Shown: positions 1 through 8,105 of the stretch, piece by piece
Position numbering within the stretch: the stretch's first letter is position 1
Layout of the letters: each line of letters opens with the position of its first letter
NCBI GenBank assembly: GCA_035295745.1
Contig: DATGIL010000088.1
Coordinates: 62,001 to 126,000, forward strand
Length of the DNA: 64,000 bases
From: JAIQFL01 sp035295745
GTDB lineage: Bacteria > Acidobacteriota > Terriglobia > Bryobacterales > Bryobacteraceae
Reading direction: 5' to 3'
Position numbers and translations under genes: made by a program
The notes under the pieces: model-generated
The model's database searches: none
Told to the model about the DNA's origin: nothing
What the model saw: the letters and a program-made list of their open reading frames with translations, nothing else

Positions 1-294
1 TCCCTTGCCTACGTCTACCAGGTGCTGAACGCGCAGAGCGATCCTGCGAAGCACGACGATTTAGAATTTCACACCCGTCTATACCGTGATGGCCAGCAGG
101 TGTACGAGGGCAAACCGGCCCCCCTGCAGACCGTCAGTCAACAGGACCCCAAGCACATCGTGTGTGCCGGCGCGATGAAGCTGGGACCAAAATTGGTTCC
201 GGGGGATTATGTCCTGCAGGTGATTGTCACGGACAAATCAAACGAGAAGCGCGCCGCCACGCAGTCAATCGATTTTGAAGTAGAGTCGCAATAA
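1..294 (+). CDS. C-terminal end of a VWFA-related secreted protein (partial)
   Basis: The frame is open from base 1 to the TAA at 292-294, so only the last 97 residues lie in the window. They look like the C-terminal beta-rich domain of the VWFA-related proteins common in Acidobacteriota: an LAYVYQVLNAQ-type opening, then RLYRDGQQVYEG, then a PGDYVLQVIVTDK strand near the end. This match rests on recollection of the family; the VWA domain itself would lie outside the window. No function can be assigned to the piece visible here. It is followed by a copy of the dispersed palindromic repeat and then by a convergent gene. Confidence 0.6.
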   Translation, partial: SLAYVYQVLNAQSDPAKHDDLEFHTRLYRDGQQVYEGKPAPLQTVSQQDPKHIVCAGAMKLGPKLVPGDYVLQVIVTDKSNEKRAATQSIDFEVESQ

Positions 295-299
295 GCGGC

Positions 300-345
300 G
301 CTCCTAACGCTCCCTCACGGTCGCGGCTCGTAAGTTCGCGCTGTC
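300..345. repeat. Dispersed palindromic repeat, family A (single arm)
   Basis: The stretch at about 310-335 carries the core GCTCCCTCACGGTCGCGGCT, followed by CG-TAAG. The same core recurs near 10.2-10.5, 19.45, 28.1-28.5 and 41.75 kb. The trailing TGTCCCATCGC is shared with the copy near 16.8 kb. It sits between convergent gene ends, as expected for REP-type elements. Confidence 0.7.
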
Positions 346-432
346 CCATCGCAGGCGATTCCGCATTTTCACCTCACCTCAGTGTCGCGGTACAAGCGGC
401 TCTTGCGAAGCCACGGCGAACCCGTGACTCGA

Positions 433-1779
433 TCAGAACAACCCGCTCCACGAAGGATCGAGTTGAATCCAGCGCGTGGGACTCGAAGGGCTGCTGGGAA
501 TCTCCGGAACGTGCAACAGTCCGTGGCCTTTGGCGCACATCAGCTCGGTGCCATACCATCCCAGGAATGTCTGCGATGCCTGGCCGATTCCGATGGGATT
601 AGACAGCAGCCGCAGGCACACCGGACAGCGTTGCTGTTGATCGCGTAACACCCAACGGATTCCCATAAGCCAGGCGGCGCCCAAAGCCGGCGCTTCGACG
701 TGAATATGCGCGACCGCACCGAGGATCGAGGCCAGGTCCAACGCTCCTAACGCCACGGCAGGTAAGGCCAGAGCCATTTTTGCCACCAGAAACGCCCACT
801 GGCGCGGCCGCCCGAGTCCCCCTCCGGAAAACGATGGACTGAGCCGCGTCACCAGCCAGGAAACGACCCCCAACGCTGCCAGCGGGAACCACGGAGATTC
901 CGTCTTGACGGGCAGGAAAACACAATCGAACTCGGTGTAGCTTCCGTCTTCATCCGGCAGCAACATGTGCAAAAGGCCGCCGCGGCGCAGCGTGGGCGAG
1001 TGCAGTCGAGCCAATACGAATCCGGGCGCGTCTGCAGCGATGGTCGCGGACTGGGCATCGTCCTCCACCAGCCAGGCGTCGACCTGTCCGGGGAGACGCC
1101 AGGTGTAGTCATCGACAACTCCCGCGATCGCGACGCGCGAAGCGGGGAATTCCAGAATCCGCCCTGCCGGGTTGGGAACATCGCGCCAGTATTTCCGCCA
1201 CGCGGTACGGTTGAGAATCAACGCCGGACGCGCGGATGGGATCGGGATCTTCAGCATCTCGAAGAAACTTGCGCTGGTTCGGGCGATGGATAGATCTACG
1301 CTCTGGTGCGCGGCGATGGTGGCGCGGACACGGACCGGTTGGTAAAAGGCGAGCTCCGAAAAACGGCTCTGCGCGCTTCGTGTCCACGAGAGGTATTGGC
1401 CCGAGGAGATGGTGGTCACGGGCGTCGATGGCGGACGGTGTGCCGAGACGATCACAACGCCGCGGGTGTCGGCATCGGCAGATCGCAGGAGGTTGCGGCC
1501 GCCGGGCGCCTGATAAGCGATCAGCAGACTGGCGGCCAGGAGGACCGCCAGGAACAGCAGACATTCCACCGGAGACTCCCAGCGGAAAAGCCCGCCATCC
1601 GCCTGGCGCGGAGCGTACCGTCTGACCCACAGCGCATCCGGAAAAGCGCCCAGACAGAACTGGACACGGGCACGCGGCACATACCAGAGTTCCGATCGCC
1701 ATTCCGCCAGCCACTCGGCGCGATGCTCCGCGGGCACAAGAAGTGCGGCCAGCCGAAGGATCGCGAGATCGACCGTCAT
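433..1779 (-). CDS. Membrane protein with degenerate MacB-type periplasmic domain and C-terminal zinc-ribbon-like cysteines
   Basis: 448 residues. The N-terminus (HRAEWLAEWRSELWYV) is the cytoplasmic segment often seen at the start of acidobacterial PadR-linked permeases. One hydrophobic helix lies at about residues 73-90. Residues ~125-275 resemble a shortened MacB periplasmic core domain (QYLSWTRSAQSRF, then ASFFEMLKI, then VAIAGVVDDY). Further hydrophobic segments follow (~300-380). The C-terminus has C385-x2-C388 and C415-x3-H419, a possible zinc site not expected in ABC permeases. It overlaps the PadR gene by four bases (ATGA), so the two are co-transcribed and probably translationally coupled. 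It has no second FtsX half and cannot be a normal transporter subunit; a sensory or scaffold role is inference. Confidence 0.7.
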   Translation of the reverse strand: MTVDLAILRLAALLVPAEHRAEWLAEWRSELWYVPRARVQFCLGAFPDALWVRRYAPRQADGGLFRWESPVECLLFLAVLLAASLLIAYQAPGGRNLLRSADADTRGVVIVSAHRPPSTPVTTISSGQYLSWTRSAQSRFSELAFYQPVRVRATIAAHQSVDLSIARTSASFFEMLKIPIPSARPALILNRTAWRKYWRDVPNPAGRILEFPASRVAIAGVVDDYTWRLPGQVDAWLVEDDAQSATIAADAPGFVLARLHSPTLRRGGLLHMLLPDEDGSYTEFDCVFLPVKTESPWFPLAALGVVSWLVTRLSPSFSGGGLGRPRQWAFLVAKMALALPAVALGALDLASILGAVAHIHVEAPALGAAWLMGIRWVLRDQQQRCPVCLRLLSNPIGIGQASQTFLGWYGTELMCAKGHGLLHVPEIPSSPSSPTRWIQLDPSWSGLF

Positions 1780-2093
1780 ACGGCCTCCTCTTCCGCCGAG
1801 GGAATCAATCGCGACAGCAAGGGATAGCGCTTCTCCGAAACCTCAAGTGTGGCCTTGCCGGCGCGTGTCAGCTTGTAGTACTTGCGCGGAGGACGCTGCC
1901 CGGCATCGGCAATTGATTGGGCTTCCCACTCCGAGCGGATAAGCTCTTCGCGCTCCAGCCGCCGCATGGCCGGATAGACGGTCCCGCTGGGAAGCCCGGT
2001 GATTTCCATAATGCTGAAGCCATAAGCATGGCCGGCGGCGATCGCCTTCAGAATCATCGCGGCGGTGTGCGAGAGCTTGGTCGCGGCTGGCAT
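1776..2093 (-). CDS. PadR-family transcriptional regulator
   Basis: 105 residues, typical for the short PadR subfamily (winged helix plus a short C-terminal helix). The winged-helix signature is clear: ILKAIAAGHAYGFSIMEIT, then LPSGTVYPAMRRLEREELI, then RKYYKLTRAGKATL. It probably represses its own operon and the divergent ABC exporter at 2176, because large inverted repeats overlap both promoters. The ATG lies only eight bases below a perfect TATAAT on the same strand and there is no Shine-Dalgarno motif, so the mRNA is probably leaderless. Its downstream partner is the degenerate permease-like gene. The inducer is unknown; PadR proteins usually sense small lipophilic or phenolic compounds. 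Confidence 0.92.
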   Translation of the reverse strand: MPAATKLSHTAAMILKAIAAGHAYGFSIMEITGLPSGTVYPAMRRLEREELIRSEWEAQSIADAGQRPPRKYYKLTRAGKATLEVSEKRYPLLSRLIPSAEEEAV

Positions 2094-2101
2094 GCGTCCA
2101 A

Positions 2102-2155
2102 ATTATACCTATGTAGCATGCTACTTGACAAGCAAATAAGTAGTTTGCTACATAG
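2102..2155. promoter_or_regulatory. Divergent overlapping promoters with PadR operator
   Basis: An 18-base near-perfect inverted repeat has its left arm at 2109-2126 (CTATGTAGCATGCTACTT) and right arm at 2138-2155 (AAGTAGTTTGCTACATAG). Each arm is itself GTAG-N4-CTAC, so two PadR dimers could bind. Minus promoter for padR: TTGTCA at 2131-2126, 18 bp, TATAAT at 2107-2102. Plus promoter for the ABC genes: TTGACA at 2125-2130, 18 bp, TACATA at 2149-2154. Both -35 boxes lie at the centre of symmetry. Confidence 0.8.
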
Positions 2156-2175
2156 GGTACGGGAGATAAAGGCCT

Positions 2176-2940
2176 ATGTTGGAACTCCGCCGCGTTTCCA
2201 AACAGTTTCTCGGGATTCCCGCCGTCGATACCGTCAGCTTTACCGCGCGTCCGGGCGAGATCACCGGATATCTCGGACCGAATGGCTCCGGCAAATCCAC
2301 AACCATGAAGATGATCACCGGCCTGATGGAGGCCAGCTCCGGGGAGATCTTCTTCCGCGGCGAACCGATTCAACACGACCTGATCGGCTACAAGCAGAGG
2401 ATGGGCTACGTCCCCGAGGAGCCGCACCTCTACTCGCATCTCAGCGGACTCGAGTACCTCATCATGGTCGGCCAGTTGCGCAATCTGCCGTCGAAACCGA
2501 CTTCCGACTGTATCCACGGTCTGCTGCGCCTATTCGGACTCTACAGCGACCGCCACTCGCCGATCTCCTCCTACTCGAAGGGCATGCGGCAGAAGGTGCT
2601 GCTCTCGGCGGCGCTGCTCCACAATCCGGACCTCATTCTGCTCGACGAGCCGTTCTCCGGACTCGATGTGGGCACCGCGCTGGTATTGCGCAGCCTGATC
2701 CAGGAACTCGCCCGCCGCGGCAAGGTGGTGCTCTTCAGCTCGCACGATCTCGAGATCGTCGAGCGGGTGTGCTCCCACGTGGTCATTCTGCACCGCGGAA
2801 AGATTGTGGCTGACGACTCGATCGCCAATCTGCGTTCGCTGATGGCGCTCAGCACGCTCGAAGACATCTTCCAACAACTCGCCGTCGAGCAGGACACCGG
2901 CGCGATCTCGAGAGAGATTGCCGATCTCATCCGCGCGTGA
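2176..2940 (+). CDS. ABC transporter ATP-binding subunit (ABC-2 exporter type)
   Basis: 254 residues. Walker A is GPNGSGKST at 34-42, the signature is YSKGMRQK instead of LSGGQ (usual in the CcmA/YhaQ-type ABC-2 ATPases), Walker B is LILLDEP, and the switch is FSSHDLEIVERV. It would energise the membrane subunit encoded next. The start has a GGGAG motif about ten bases upstream. Only seven bases separate its stop from the permease start, so they form an operon under the PadR-type operator. Substrate unknown; antimicrobial or lipid export is typical for the class but not shown here. Confidence 0.93.
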   Translation: MLELRRVSKQFLGIPAVDTVSFTARPGEITGYLGPNGSGKSTTMKMITGLMEASSGEIFFRGEPIQHDLIGYKQRMGYVPEEPHLYSHLSGLEYLIMVGQLRNLPSKPTSDCIHGLLRLFGLYSDRHSPISSYSKGMRQKVLLSAALLHNPDLILLDEPFSGLDVGTALVLRSLIQELARRGKVVLFSSHDLEIVERVCSHVVILHRGKIVADDSIANLRSLMALSTLEDIFQQLAVEQDTGAISREIADLIRA

Positions 2941-2947
2941 GGATGCC

Positions 2948-5800
2948 ATGAACAAACTCCAATTTCGAGTGTTGTACCGCGAATTCCTCTTCCGGATGGT
3001 GGATCTGGAACTACTCTCCGCTCACGCGCAGGGCGACACAATGAGACTACTCGGGCAGTTCGCCGCGCTCCTGGTGTTCACCAGCCTGGTAATGACGGGT
3101 GAAGCGCTGGCATACGGATCGAGAGAGATGCAACCGGCCGTCGCCTTGATCGTAGGCTGGAATTCCGAGCACAACATGATCGCCACCACCATGCTCGTAG
3201 TGGGTCTGTTTGCGGTATTGAGTTGGGATTCGACGTTCCCCGACAAACGCGACGTGATGGTCCTGGCGCCACTGCCCGTCCGCGCACGCACGATGTTCCT
3301 GGCCAAGGTCGCCGCGCTGGCAACGGCATTGACTCTTACGGTGGCGTTCCTGCATGTGTTGTGCGGAATGGCGTGGCCGTTTGCGATTGTCAGGCAGTCC
3401 GTCCCGCTGACGGTTCCGGCCCTCGGATTCGACCCAGCGGTGCCATCGGTGGACGCTACTCAGATCGAGGCGGTTCTCGGCCGCGACCTCGACGATGCCC
3501 GGCAGCGCGCTTTGATGGCGGGTGTGGAGGATCATCCGCCTGGGTGGGGCGTCTCTATCGGCGTCTCCAAACAGGGAGTGCGGCGAGTCTTCAGCTACGG
3601 AACAGCGCGGCCAGACTCCCTCTTCGAAATCGGGTCCCTTACCAAGACTTTCACCACGCTCGCCCTGGCCCGAATGGCAGTCGATGGCAAAGTGTTCCTC
3701 GACAAGCCGGTGCGGGAACCCGACCCGCGAGCGACGCCGGTCCGATCGCCGTGGCAGCCGATTACCTTTCTCGACCTCGCAACCGACCGCTCGAGTCTCC
3801 CTCCGTGGCCCGACAACCTCCCTCCCATCAACCCGTCCGATCACCGGACCGATTACGGAGTCGAGGATCTGCACCATTTCGCCTTCAGGCGCGGAACGAT
3901 CAAGCCACCCGAGGTTCATTTCATCGACAGCAATGTGGGAAGTGCGTTGCTTGGCCAGCTTCTCGCCGAACGCGCGGGTATCGCGTACCCGCAGCTCGTC
4001 CAAGACGAGATCACCGGCCCGCTCGGGATGCGCGATACCGTGGTGGAGCTTCCGCCCGAACTCGCGGACAGGCTGATCGTGGGGCACCAGGGAACCGTGC
4101 GTCCGACTCTTGCCTGGGGCTTTAGCGCCTTCGCACCAGCTGCCGGAATCCACTCCACGGCGGGCGACATGTTGACCTACCTGGAGTCCTATCTCCATCC
4201 GGAGAATCTCCCCGCCCCGTTCGGCAAGGCATTGGTATCGTGCCAGCAAAGGCAGGCCGTGATTGCGCCTGGCGTGGGGATCGGTTTGGGCTGGAAGACT
4301 CGTATCGGCGAGGGAATCTGGTACCGGGAGGGTGCGACCAACGGGTACAGCAGCTATGCACTCTTCAAGCCGGCGGAAGACTATGCGGTGGTCGTTCTAA
4401 TGAACAACGGGCAGAATGTCGGCAGTTCCGCGGAGCGGCTGGCAGAGCATATCCGCCAGAGACTCACCGGGGAACCCGTGCTGCCGCTGGCGAACGCGAT
4501 GATACCCGCAAGGCGTGGGATTGGCGGAGTGATCCGGGCCCTCCTGGCATATTGGATTACGATGTTTGCCGCGGGAGCCTTCATATATGGTTCGGTGTTG
4601 ACGCTGCAAGGTCTGGCCGCACAGTTTCCCCGCCGTTACTTCCTGCGTCTCTCATCGCTCCTGCAATTGGCATCCTTCTGCCTCTTTCTTTGCGTGTACT
4701 TCCTCCAACCGCCGTTGGGGGATCCATTCAGCTCCCAGTGGGATGCACCGCTGCTCAACTGGCTGCCTTCCTTCTGGTTTTTGGGACTGTTCCACTGGCT
4801 CAACGGATCGCTGCATCCGGCCTTGTCGCCGCTCGCGCATCGGGCGTTGGCGGGATCGGCACTGGCGATTGCGGGAACGGGCGTGGCGTTTCTCGCCTCG
4901 TATTACCGCACCCTCCGCAAGATCGTGGAGGAGCCGGACATCCTGCCCGCAACGCGCGGCTGGAACTGGCTACCGCGTTTCGGCAACTCTCTCGAAACCG
5001 CCATCGTGCAGTTCAGCATCCGCACCCTGCTGCGCAGCCGCCTGCACCGCGTCATCCTGGCCTTCTACCTGGGAATCGGATTCGCCCTGACGATCGTGCT
5101 TGTCAGGTCGGCCATGGCGGACCCACGCCTTGCGCAGTTGTCAGACACCAGCATCTGGCGTCAGGTGAATGTGCCCATGCTGGCGGCCGACGTGCTGATG
5201 CTCGGCTTCTGGATAGCGGGAGCGCGCGTGGTGTTTGCGATGCCCCTCGATCTGCGCGGCAACTGGGTCTTCCGCGTAACTCCGGTGCGCGGCGGGAGGG
5301 CGTGCCTGGCGGCGCGGCGCCGTTCCTTCTGGGCACTCGCCGCCCTGCCCGCGTGGGCTGGCTCGGCCGTGCTGGTTCTGTGGCTGTGGCCGTGGCGTCC
5401 CGCCTTGCAACACCTGGCGATCCTCGGGCTATTGGCTGTAATTCTCGTGGAGCTCTCGCTTCGCGGCGTTCAGAAGATTCCATTCGCCTGTTCGTACCTT
5501 CCGGCGAAGACGAACTTTCACCCGTTCTGGATCTTCATCCCGGTCCTGGTGGTGGTCGTCGTCAGGGTGGCGATGTTCGAGCAGTATGCGATCGAGAATC
5601 GCATGGTTTTCCTGGAACTCGTACTCTCCATGGCGCTCGCGGCGCTGATTGCCTGGTGGCGCGTAACCCCTGAGAAATGGGAGCAGGTCCCGGTAGAGTT
5701 TGAGGAGGTACCGGTCGACCACATCCTGGTCCTCGGATTACCCAAAGATGGCGGCAGATCTCTGGCGCACGAGGGCACGAATCGTGCTTTAATCGAGTGA
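2948..5800 (+). CDS. ABC-2 type permease with an inserted serine beta-lactamase-like domain
   Basis: 950 residues from the ATG at 2948, chosen for its GAGG five bases upstream; an in-frame start at 2918 inside the ATPase gene is less likely. Residues 1-155 are a cytoplasmic start plus about four transmembrane segments typical of ABC-2 permeases. Residues ~165-510 are a class C beta-lactamase/esterase-fold domain: SLTK at 230-233 fits the SxxK nucleophile motif, but the second motif YxN is DSN at 327-329 and the third motif HxG is REG at 460-462. From ~525 on, permease helices resume (YWITMFAAGAFIYG onward) to the end. The hydrolase domain therefore splits the permease and would face the outside. 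Catalysis is doubtful; ligand binding or sensing is inferred. No stop or frame break is visible across either junction. Confidence 0.85.
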   Translation: MNKLQFRVLYREFLFRMVDLELLSAHAQGDTMRLLGQFAALLVFTSLVMTGEALAYGSREMQPAVALIVGWNSEHNMIATTMLVVGLFAVLSWDSTFPDKRDVMVLAPLPVRARTMFLAKVAALATALTLTVAFLHVLCGMAWPFAIVRQSVPLTVPALGFDPAVPSVDATQIEAVLGRDLDDARQRALMAGVEDHPPGWGVSIGVSKQGVRRVFSYGTARPDSLFEIGSLTKTFTTLALARMAVDGKVFLDKPVREPDPRATPVRSPWQPITFLDLATDRSSLPPWPDNLPPINPSDHRTDYGVEDLHHFAFRRGTIKPPEVHFIDSNVGSALLGQLLAERAGIAYPQLVQDEITGPLGMRDTVVELPPELADRLIVGHQGTVRPTLAWGFSAFAPAAGIHSTAGDMLTYLESYLHPENLPAPFGKALVSCQQRQAVIAPGVGIGLGWKTRIGEGIWYREGATNGYSSYALFKPAEDYAVVVLMNNGQNVGSSAERLAEHIRQRLTGEPVLPLANAMIPARRGIGGVIRALLAYWITMFAAGAFIYGSVLTLQGLAAQFPRRYFLRLSSLLQLASFCLFLCVYFLQPPLGDPFSSQWDAPLLNWLPSFWFLGLFHWLNGSLHPALSPLAHRALAGSALAIAGTGVAFLASYYRTLRKIVEEPDILPATRGWNWLPRFGNSLETAIVQFSIRTLLRSRLHRVILAFYLGIGFALTIVLVRSAMADPRLAQLSDTSIWRQVNVPMLAADVLMLGFWIAGARVVFAMPLDLRGNWVFRVTPVRGGRACLAARRRSFWALAALPAWAGSAVLVLWLWPWRPALQHLAILGLLAVILVELSLRGVQKIPFACSYLPAKTNFHPFWIFIPVLVVVVVRVAMFEQYAIENRMVFLELVLSMALAALIAWWRVTPEKWEQVPVEFEEVPVDHILVLGLPKDGGRSLAHEGTNRALIE

Positions 5801-5882
5801 ACCAACACTTTGGTGCAAGCGATCGTGCGCCGCCGTGTGTCCGCAGAGTTAGTGGGCGGCCGCCGTCGTTAAAGGAGATCTG

Positions 5883-6380
5883 ATGTTCGCAAGACTGTTG
5901 CTGGCCGCGGTTCTCGTGGCCTCGCTGGCTTCCGCTCAGGGCAAGAAAGGCGGAGGCGGGATGGGTGGAGGAGGCATGAGTGGCGGTGCCGGCATGCCGG
6001 CGGCGCGCCCCAGCAAGCTCCAACTCTTCGCCGAAAAGCTCAAGCTGACTACAGAACAGAAGGACGATGTGGCCAAGATGCTGACTGCCGCCATGGAGCA
6101 GTCCACGCAACTTCGCGGTCAGATAGACCAGGAGCGCGTGCAGATTGCCGGGGCCTTGATCGAAGGCAAGAGCGGCGACGATCTCAAGAAGTTAATGGAC
6201 GACTACACGTCGCTGGAAGCCCAGTTTACGGACATCGAAACCAAAACATTCGCCAAGATTTACGAGTCCCTGAAACCCAATCAGCAGGCCAAAGCAGGGC
6301 AGGCGTATGAATTGATGGTGGCAGTGTTGGACCGGCCCGGCGGCGGACGGCAAGGCGGGCGCGGAAGGGACAGGCAATAG
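5883..6380 (+). CDS. Secreted Spy/LTxxQ-like protein with Gly/Met-rich N-terminus
   Basis: 165 residues. A signal peptide (MFARLLLAAVLVASLASAQ) is followed by a glycine/methionine/lysine-rich segment (~20-42). A helical region then begins KLQLFAEKLKLTTEQKDDV, reminiscent of the LTxxQ repeat of Spy/CpxP periplasmic chaperones and metal-responsive relatives. The end is glycine/arginine rich. The ribosome site AAAGGAGAT precedes the ATG. A paralogue lies ten bases downstream, so they are one operon. Periplasmic chaperone or metal-binding roles are both possible; the Met-rich linker hints at copper or silver, but this is inference. Confidence 0.75.
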   Translation: MFARLLLAAVLVASLASAQGKKGGGGMGGGGMSGGAGMPAARPSKLQLFAEKLKLTTEQKDDVAKMLTAAMEQSTQLRGQIDQERVQIAGALIEGKSGDDLKKLMDDYTSLEAQFTDIETKTFAKIYESLKPNQQAKAGQAYELMVAVLDRPGGGRQGGRGRDRQ

Positions 6381-6390
6381 GAGATCGATC

Positions 6391-6912
6391 ATGCTGCACA
6401 AATTTTTGGTGACCATTCTTTTTGTAAGCACTCTGGTTTTTGCACAGGGCCGCGGCGGCGGTGCGATGGGCGGCGGTGGTGGAGACGACATGGGCGGTGG
6501 CAGCGGCGTGGGCCGCGGTAACAACATGGGCGGTGAGGGCGGAATGGCCATCCCGCGAACCACAACCCGCATGGATCAGATCTCCGAGGCTCTCAAGCTG
6601 AATAAGGAGCAGAAGAAAGAGGTCAAGACGATCCTCGATGAAGCCCAGAAGGAAGCGGCGCCGATCCACGAGCAGTTGCTGAAGAGCGAGTTGGCGATCG
6701 GAGACGCGATCCAAGGCGGCAAGGCCGGTGACGATTTGAAGGGAATGATCAACAGCGAAGCTGCGCTGCAGACCCAGATGGCCGGAATCGAACTGGGTGC
6801 GTTCGCCAAGATCTACAAGTTGCTGGATAAAGAGCAGACCGCTCAGACCCGCACATTGTTTCCGATGATGAAGGGCCTGTTTAGCGGCAAAAACTGGAAC
6901 ATCCCCGAGTAG
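6391..6912 (+). CDS. Second secreted Spy/LTxxQ-like paralogue
   Basis: 173 residues, built like its upstream neighbour: signal peptide (LVTILFVSTLVFAQ), a Gly/Met/Asp-rich stretch to about residue 58, then a helical domain with MDQISEALKLNKEQKKEV and the same TFAKIY/AFAKIY element (FAKIYKLL) near the end. The similarity of the helical parts and the ten-base spacing indicate tandem duplication. A GGAGATC ribosome site precedes the ATG. Function unknown beyond a likely periplasmic chaperone-like role. Confidence 0.75.
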   Translation: MLHKFLVTILFVSTLVFAQGRGGGAMGGGGGDDMGGGSGVGRGNNMGGEGGMAIPRTTTRMDQISEALKLNKEQKKEVKTILDEAQKEAAPIHEQLLKSELAIGDAIQGGKAGDDLKGMINSEAALQTQMAGIELGAFAKIYKLLDKEQTAQTRTLFPMMKGLFSGKNWNIPE

Positions 6913-6958
6913 ACTTGCTCCGAATACCGAACGGGGAAAACTGCCGAAAAGCGAATCA

Positions 6959-7048
6959 GCCGCCGATGAACACCGATCAACGCCGATAAGGCAACACGAA
7001 CATAGTCTAGCTTCTTCTGATCGGTGTTCATCCGCCTTCATCGGCGGC
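6959..7048. repeat. Interrupted inverted repeat
   Basis: GCCGCCGATGAA (6959-6970) pairs with TTCATCGGCGGC (7037-7048), and CACCGATCA (6971-6979) pairs with TGATCGGTG (7018-7026). Ten extra bases (TTCATCCGCC, 7027-7036) sit in the 3' side only and look like a partial duplication of the arm. No T-tract follows, so this is more likely a REP-type palindrome than an intrinsic terminator, though it could still end the upstream operon. Confidence 0.6.
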
Positions 7049-7097
7049 CGATTGCGTTACTGTCGCATGTCGACGGCACCGCCCCTATAATAAATCT

Positions 7098-7529
7098 ATG
7101 TTCTTTCGACGGGAGCGACCCAAGAATCCCACCTTCGCAGAACGCCTGGACGATCTTCGTAAGGCAGGCTTCACCGTGTCTGCGCCATCGGGCGGCAAAG
7201 TGCGCGTCAGCCGCGAAAATTACGCAATCGATCTGACGGAGAGCGCCGGCGCCATCCACAGCGCGAGTTCGGCAGGAATTCTCATCGGAGACGAGATCGG
7301 CTTCCTGGTGGACGGCGGCTTTCAGAAGTTCTTCCAGACTGCCGCCGGCAAGAAGAAGCCGGCATTGGCCGATGAACTCAAGGGCCTCCACAATTTCGAG
7401 GAGGACCTGAGAGAGACGCTGGGGCGCGAGAGCCTGTACAACGAATCCCTGGGCACCGTCTCGACCTTCTATCTGTACGACCGCGTGAAGGATCGCGATC
7501 GCGGCATCGCCCGGCGCGTCTGGGAATAG
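7098..7529 (+). CDS. Conserved-looking hypothetical protein
   Basis: 143 residues, charged and soluble, without signal peptide or membrane segment. It opens RRERPKNPTFAERLDDLRKAGF and contains a central alternating pattern (KVRVSRENYAIDLT, then GFLVDGGFQKFF). No family was recognised. A perfect TATAAT at 7086-7091 ends six bases before the ATG and no Shine-Dalgarno is present, so transcription would begin at or next to the A of the start codon. It lies 48 bases upstream of coaD in the same direction. Confidence 0.7.
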   Translation: MFFRRERPKNPTFAERLDDLRKAGFTVSAPSGGKVRVSRENYAIDLTESAGAIHSASSAGILIGDEIGFLVDGGFQKFFQTAAGKKKPALADELKGLHNFEEDLRETLGRESLYNESLGTVSTFYLYDRVKDRDRGIARRVWE

Positions 7530-7577
7530 CTCCCGGCACGCGTCCCAAAGCCGTTGGCTGCCACGCTAGAATAAGAT

Positions 7578-8087
7578 TTGTCGCGAAATCCGCTGAACGT
7601 GCTCGCCATTTATCCGGGATCGTTCGACCCGATTACCAATGGCCACCTGGATCTCATCCAGCGCGGCTCGCGAATGTTTGACCAGCTCATCGTTTCCATT
7701 TTGCGAAACGAGAGCAAGCAGCCGCTCTTCTCCGTTGAAGAGCGGACGGAAATGCTCCGGGAAGTGGTGCAGGTCTATCCCAACGTGGACGTCGATTCGT
7801 TTGACGGACTGCTCGTGGATTACGCCGCATCGCGTTCGGCGAAGGTGCTGTTGCGAGGCATTCGCGCCATCTCGGATTATGAATATGAGCTGCAAATGGC
7901 GCTCATGAACCGCCGGCTCCGACCCGATATCGAGACCGTGTTCATGATGGCCAACGAGGCTTACTCGTTCATCAGTTCCCGGCTGGTGAAGGAGGTTTTC
8001 GGGCTCGGGGGAACGATCACCGGGTTGGTGCCGCCGTCCGTCGAGGCACGGATGCACCAGCGGATGTCTGTTTCTAATTCAAAGTAA
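7578..8087 (+). CDS. coaD: Pantetheine-phosphate adenylyltransferase
   Basis: Transfers AMP from ATP to 4'-phosphopantetheine, the fourth step of coenzyme A synthesis in the cytosol. The nucleotidyltransferase motif GSFDPITNGH is near the N-terminus, LLRGIRAISDYEYE is the family's central motif, and AYSFISSRLVKEV is the C-terminal ISSxxVKE motif. Length (169) fits the family. The TTG at 7578 is used here; a GTG at 7599 (giving VLAIYPGSFDP) is an alternative closer to the usual CoaD start. A TAGAAT at 7567-7572 lies just upstream. No clear ribosome site is seen for either start. Confidence 0.95.
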   Translation: MSRNPLNVLAIYPGSFDPITNGHLDLIQRGSRMFDQLIVSILRNESKQPLFSVEERTEMLREVVQVYPNVDVDSFDGLLVDYAASRSAKVLLRGIRAISDYEYELQMALMNRRLRPDIETVFMMANEAYSFISSRLVKEVFGLGGTITGLVPPSVEARMHQRMSVSNSK

Positions 8088-8105
8088 GGGGCACCACCAA
8101 CCGTC

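Noticed and set aside
2918..2947. Upstream start for the permease fusion
   Set aside because: It lies inside the ATPase gene without a ribosome site, while 2948 has GAGG at the right distance.
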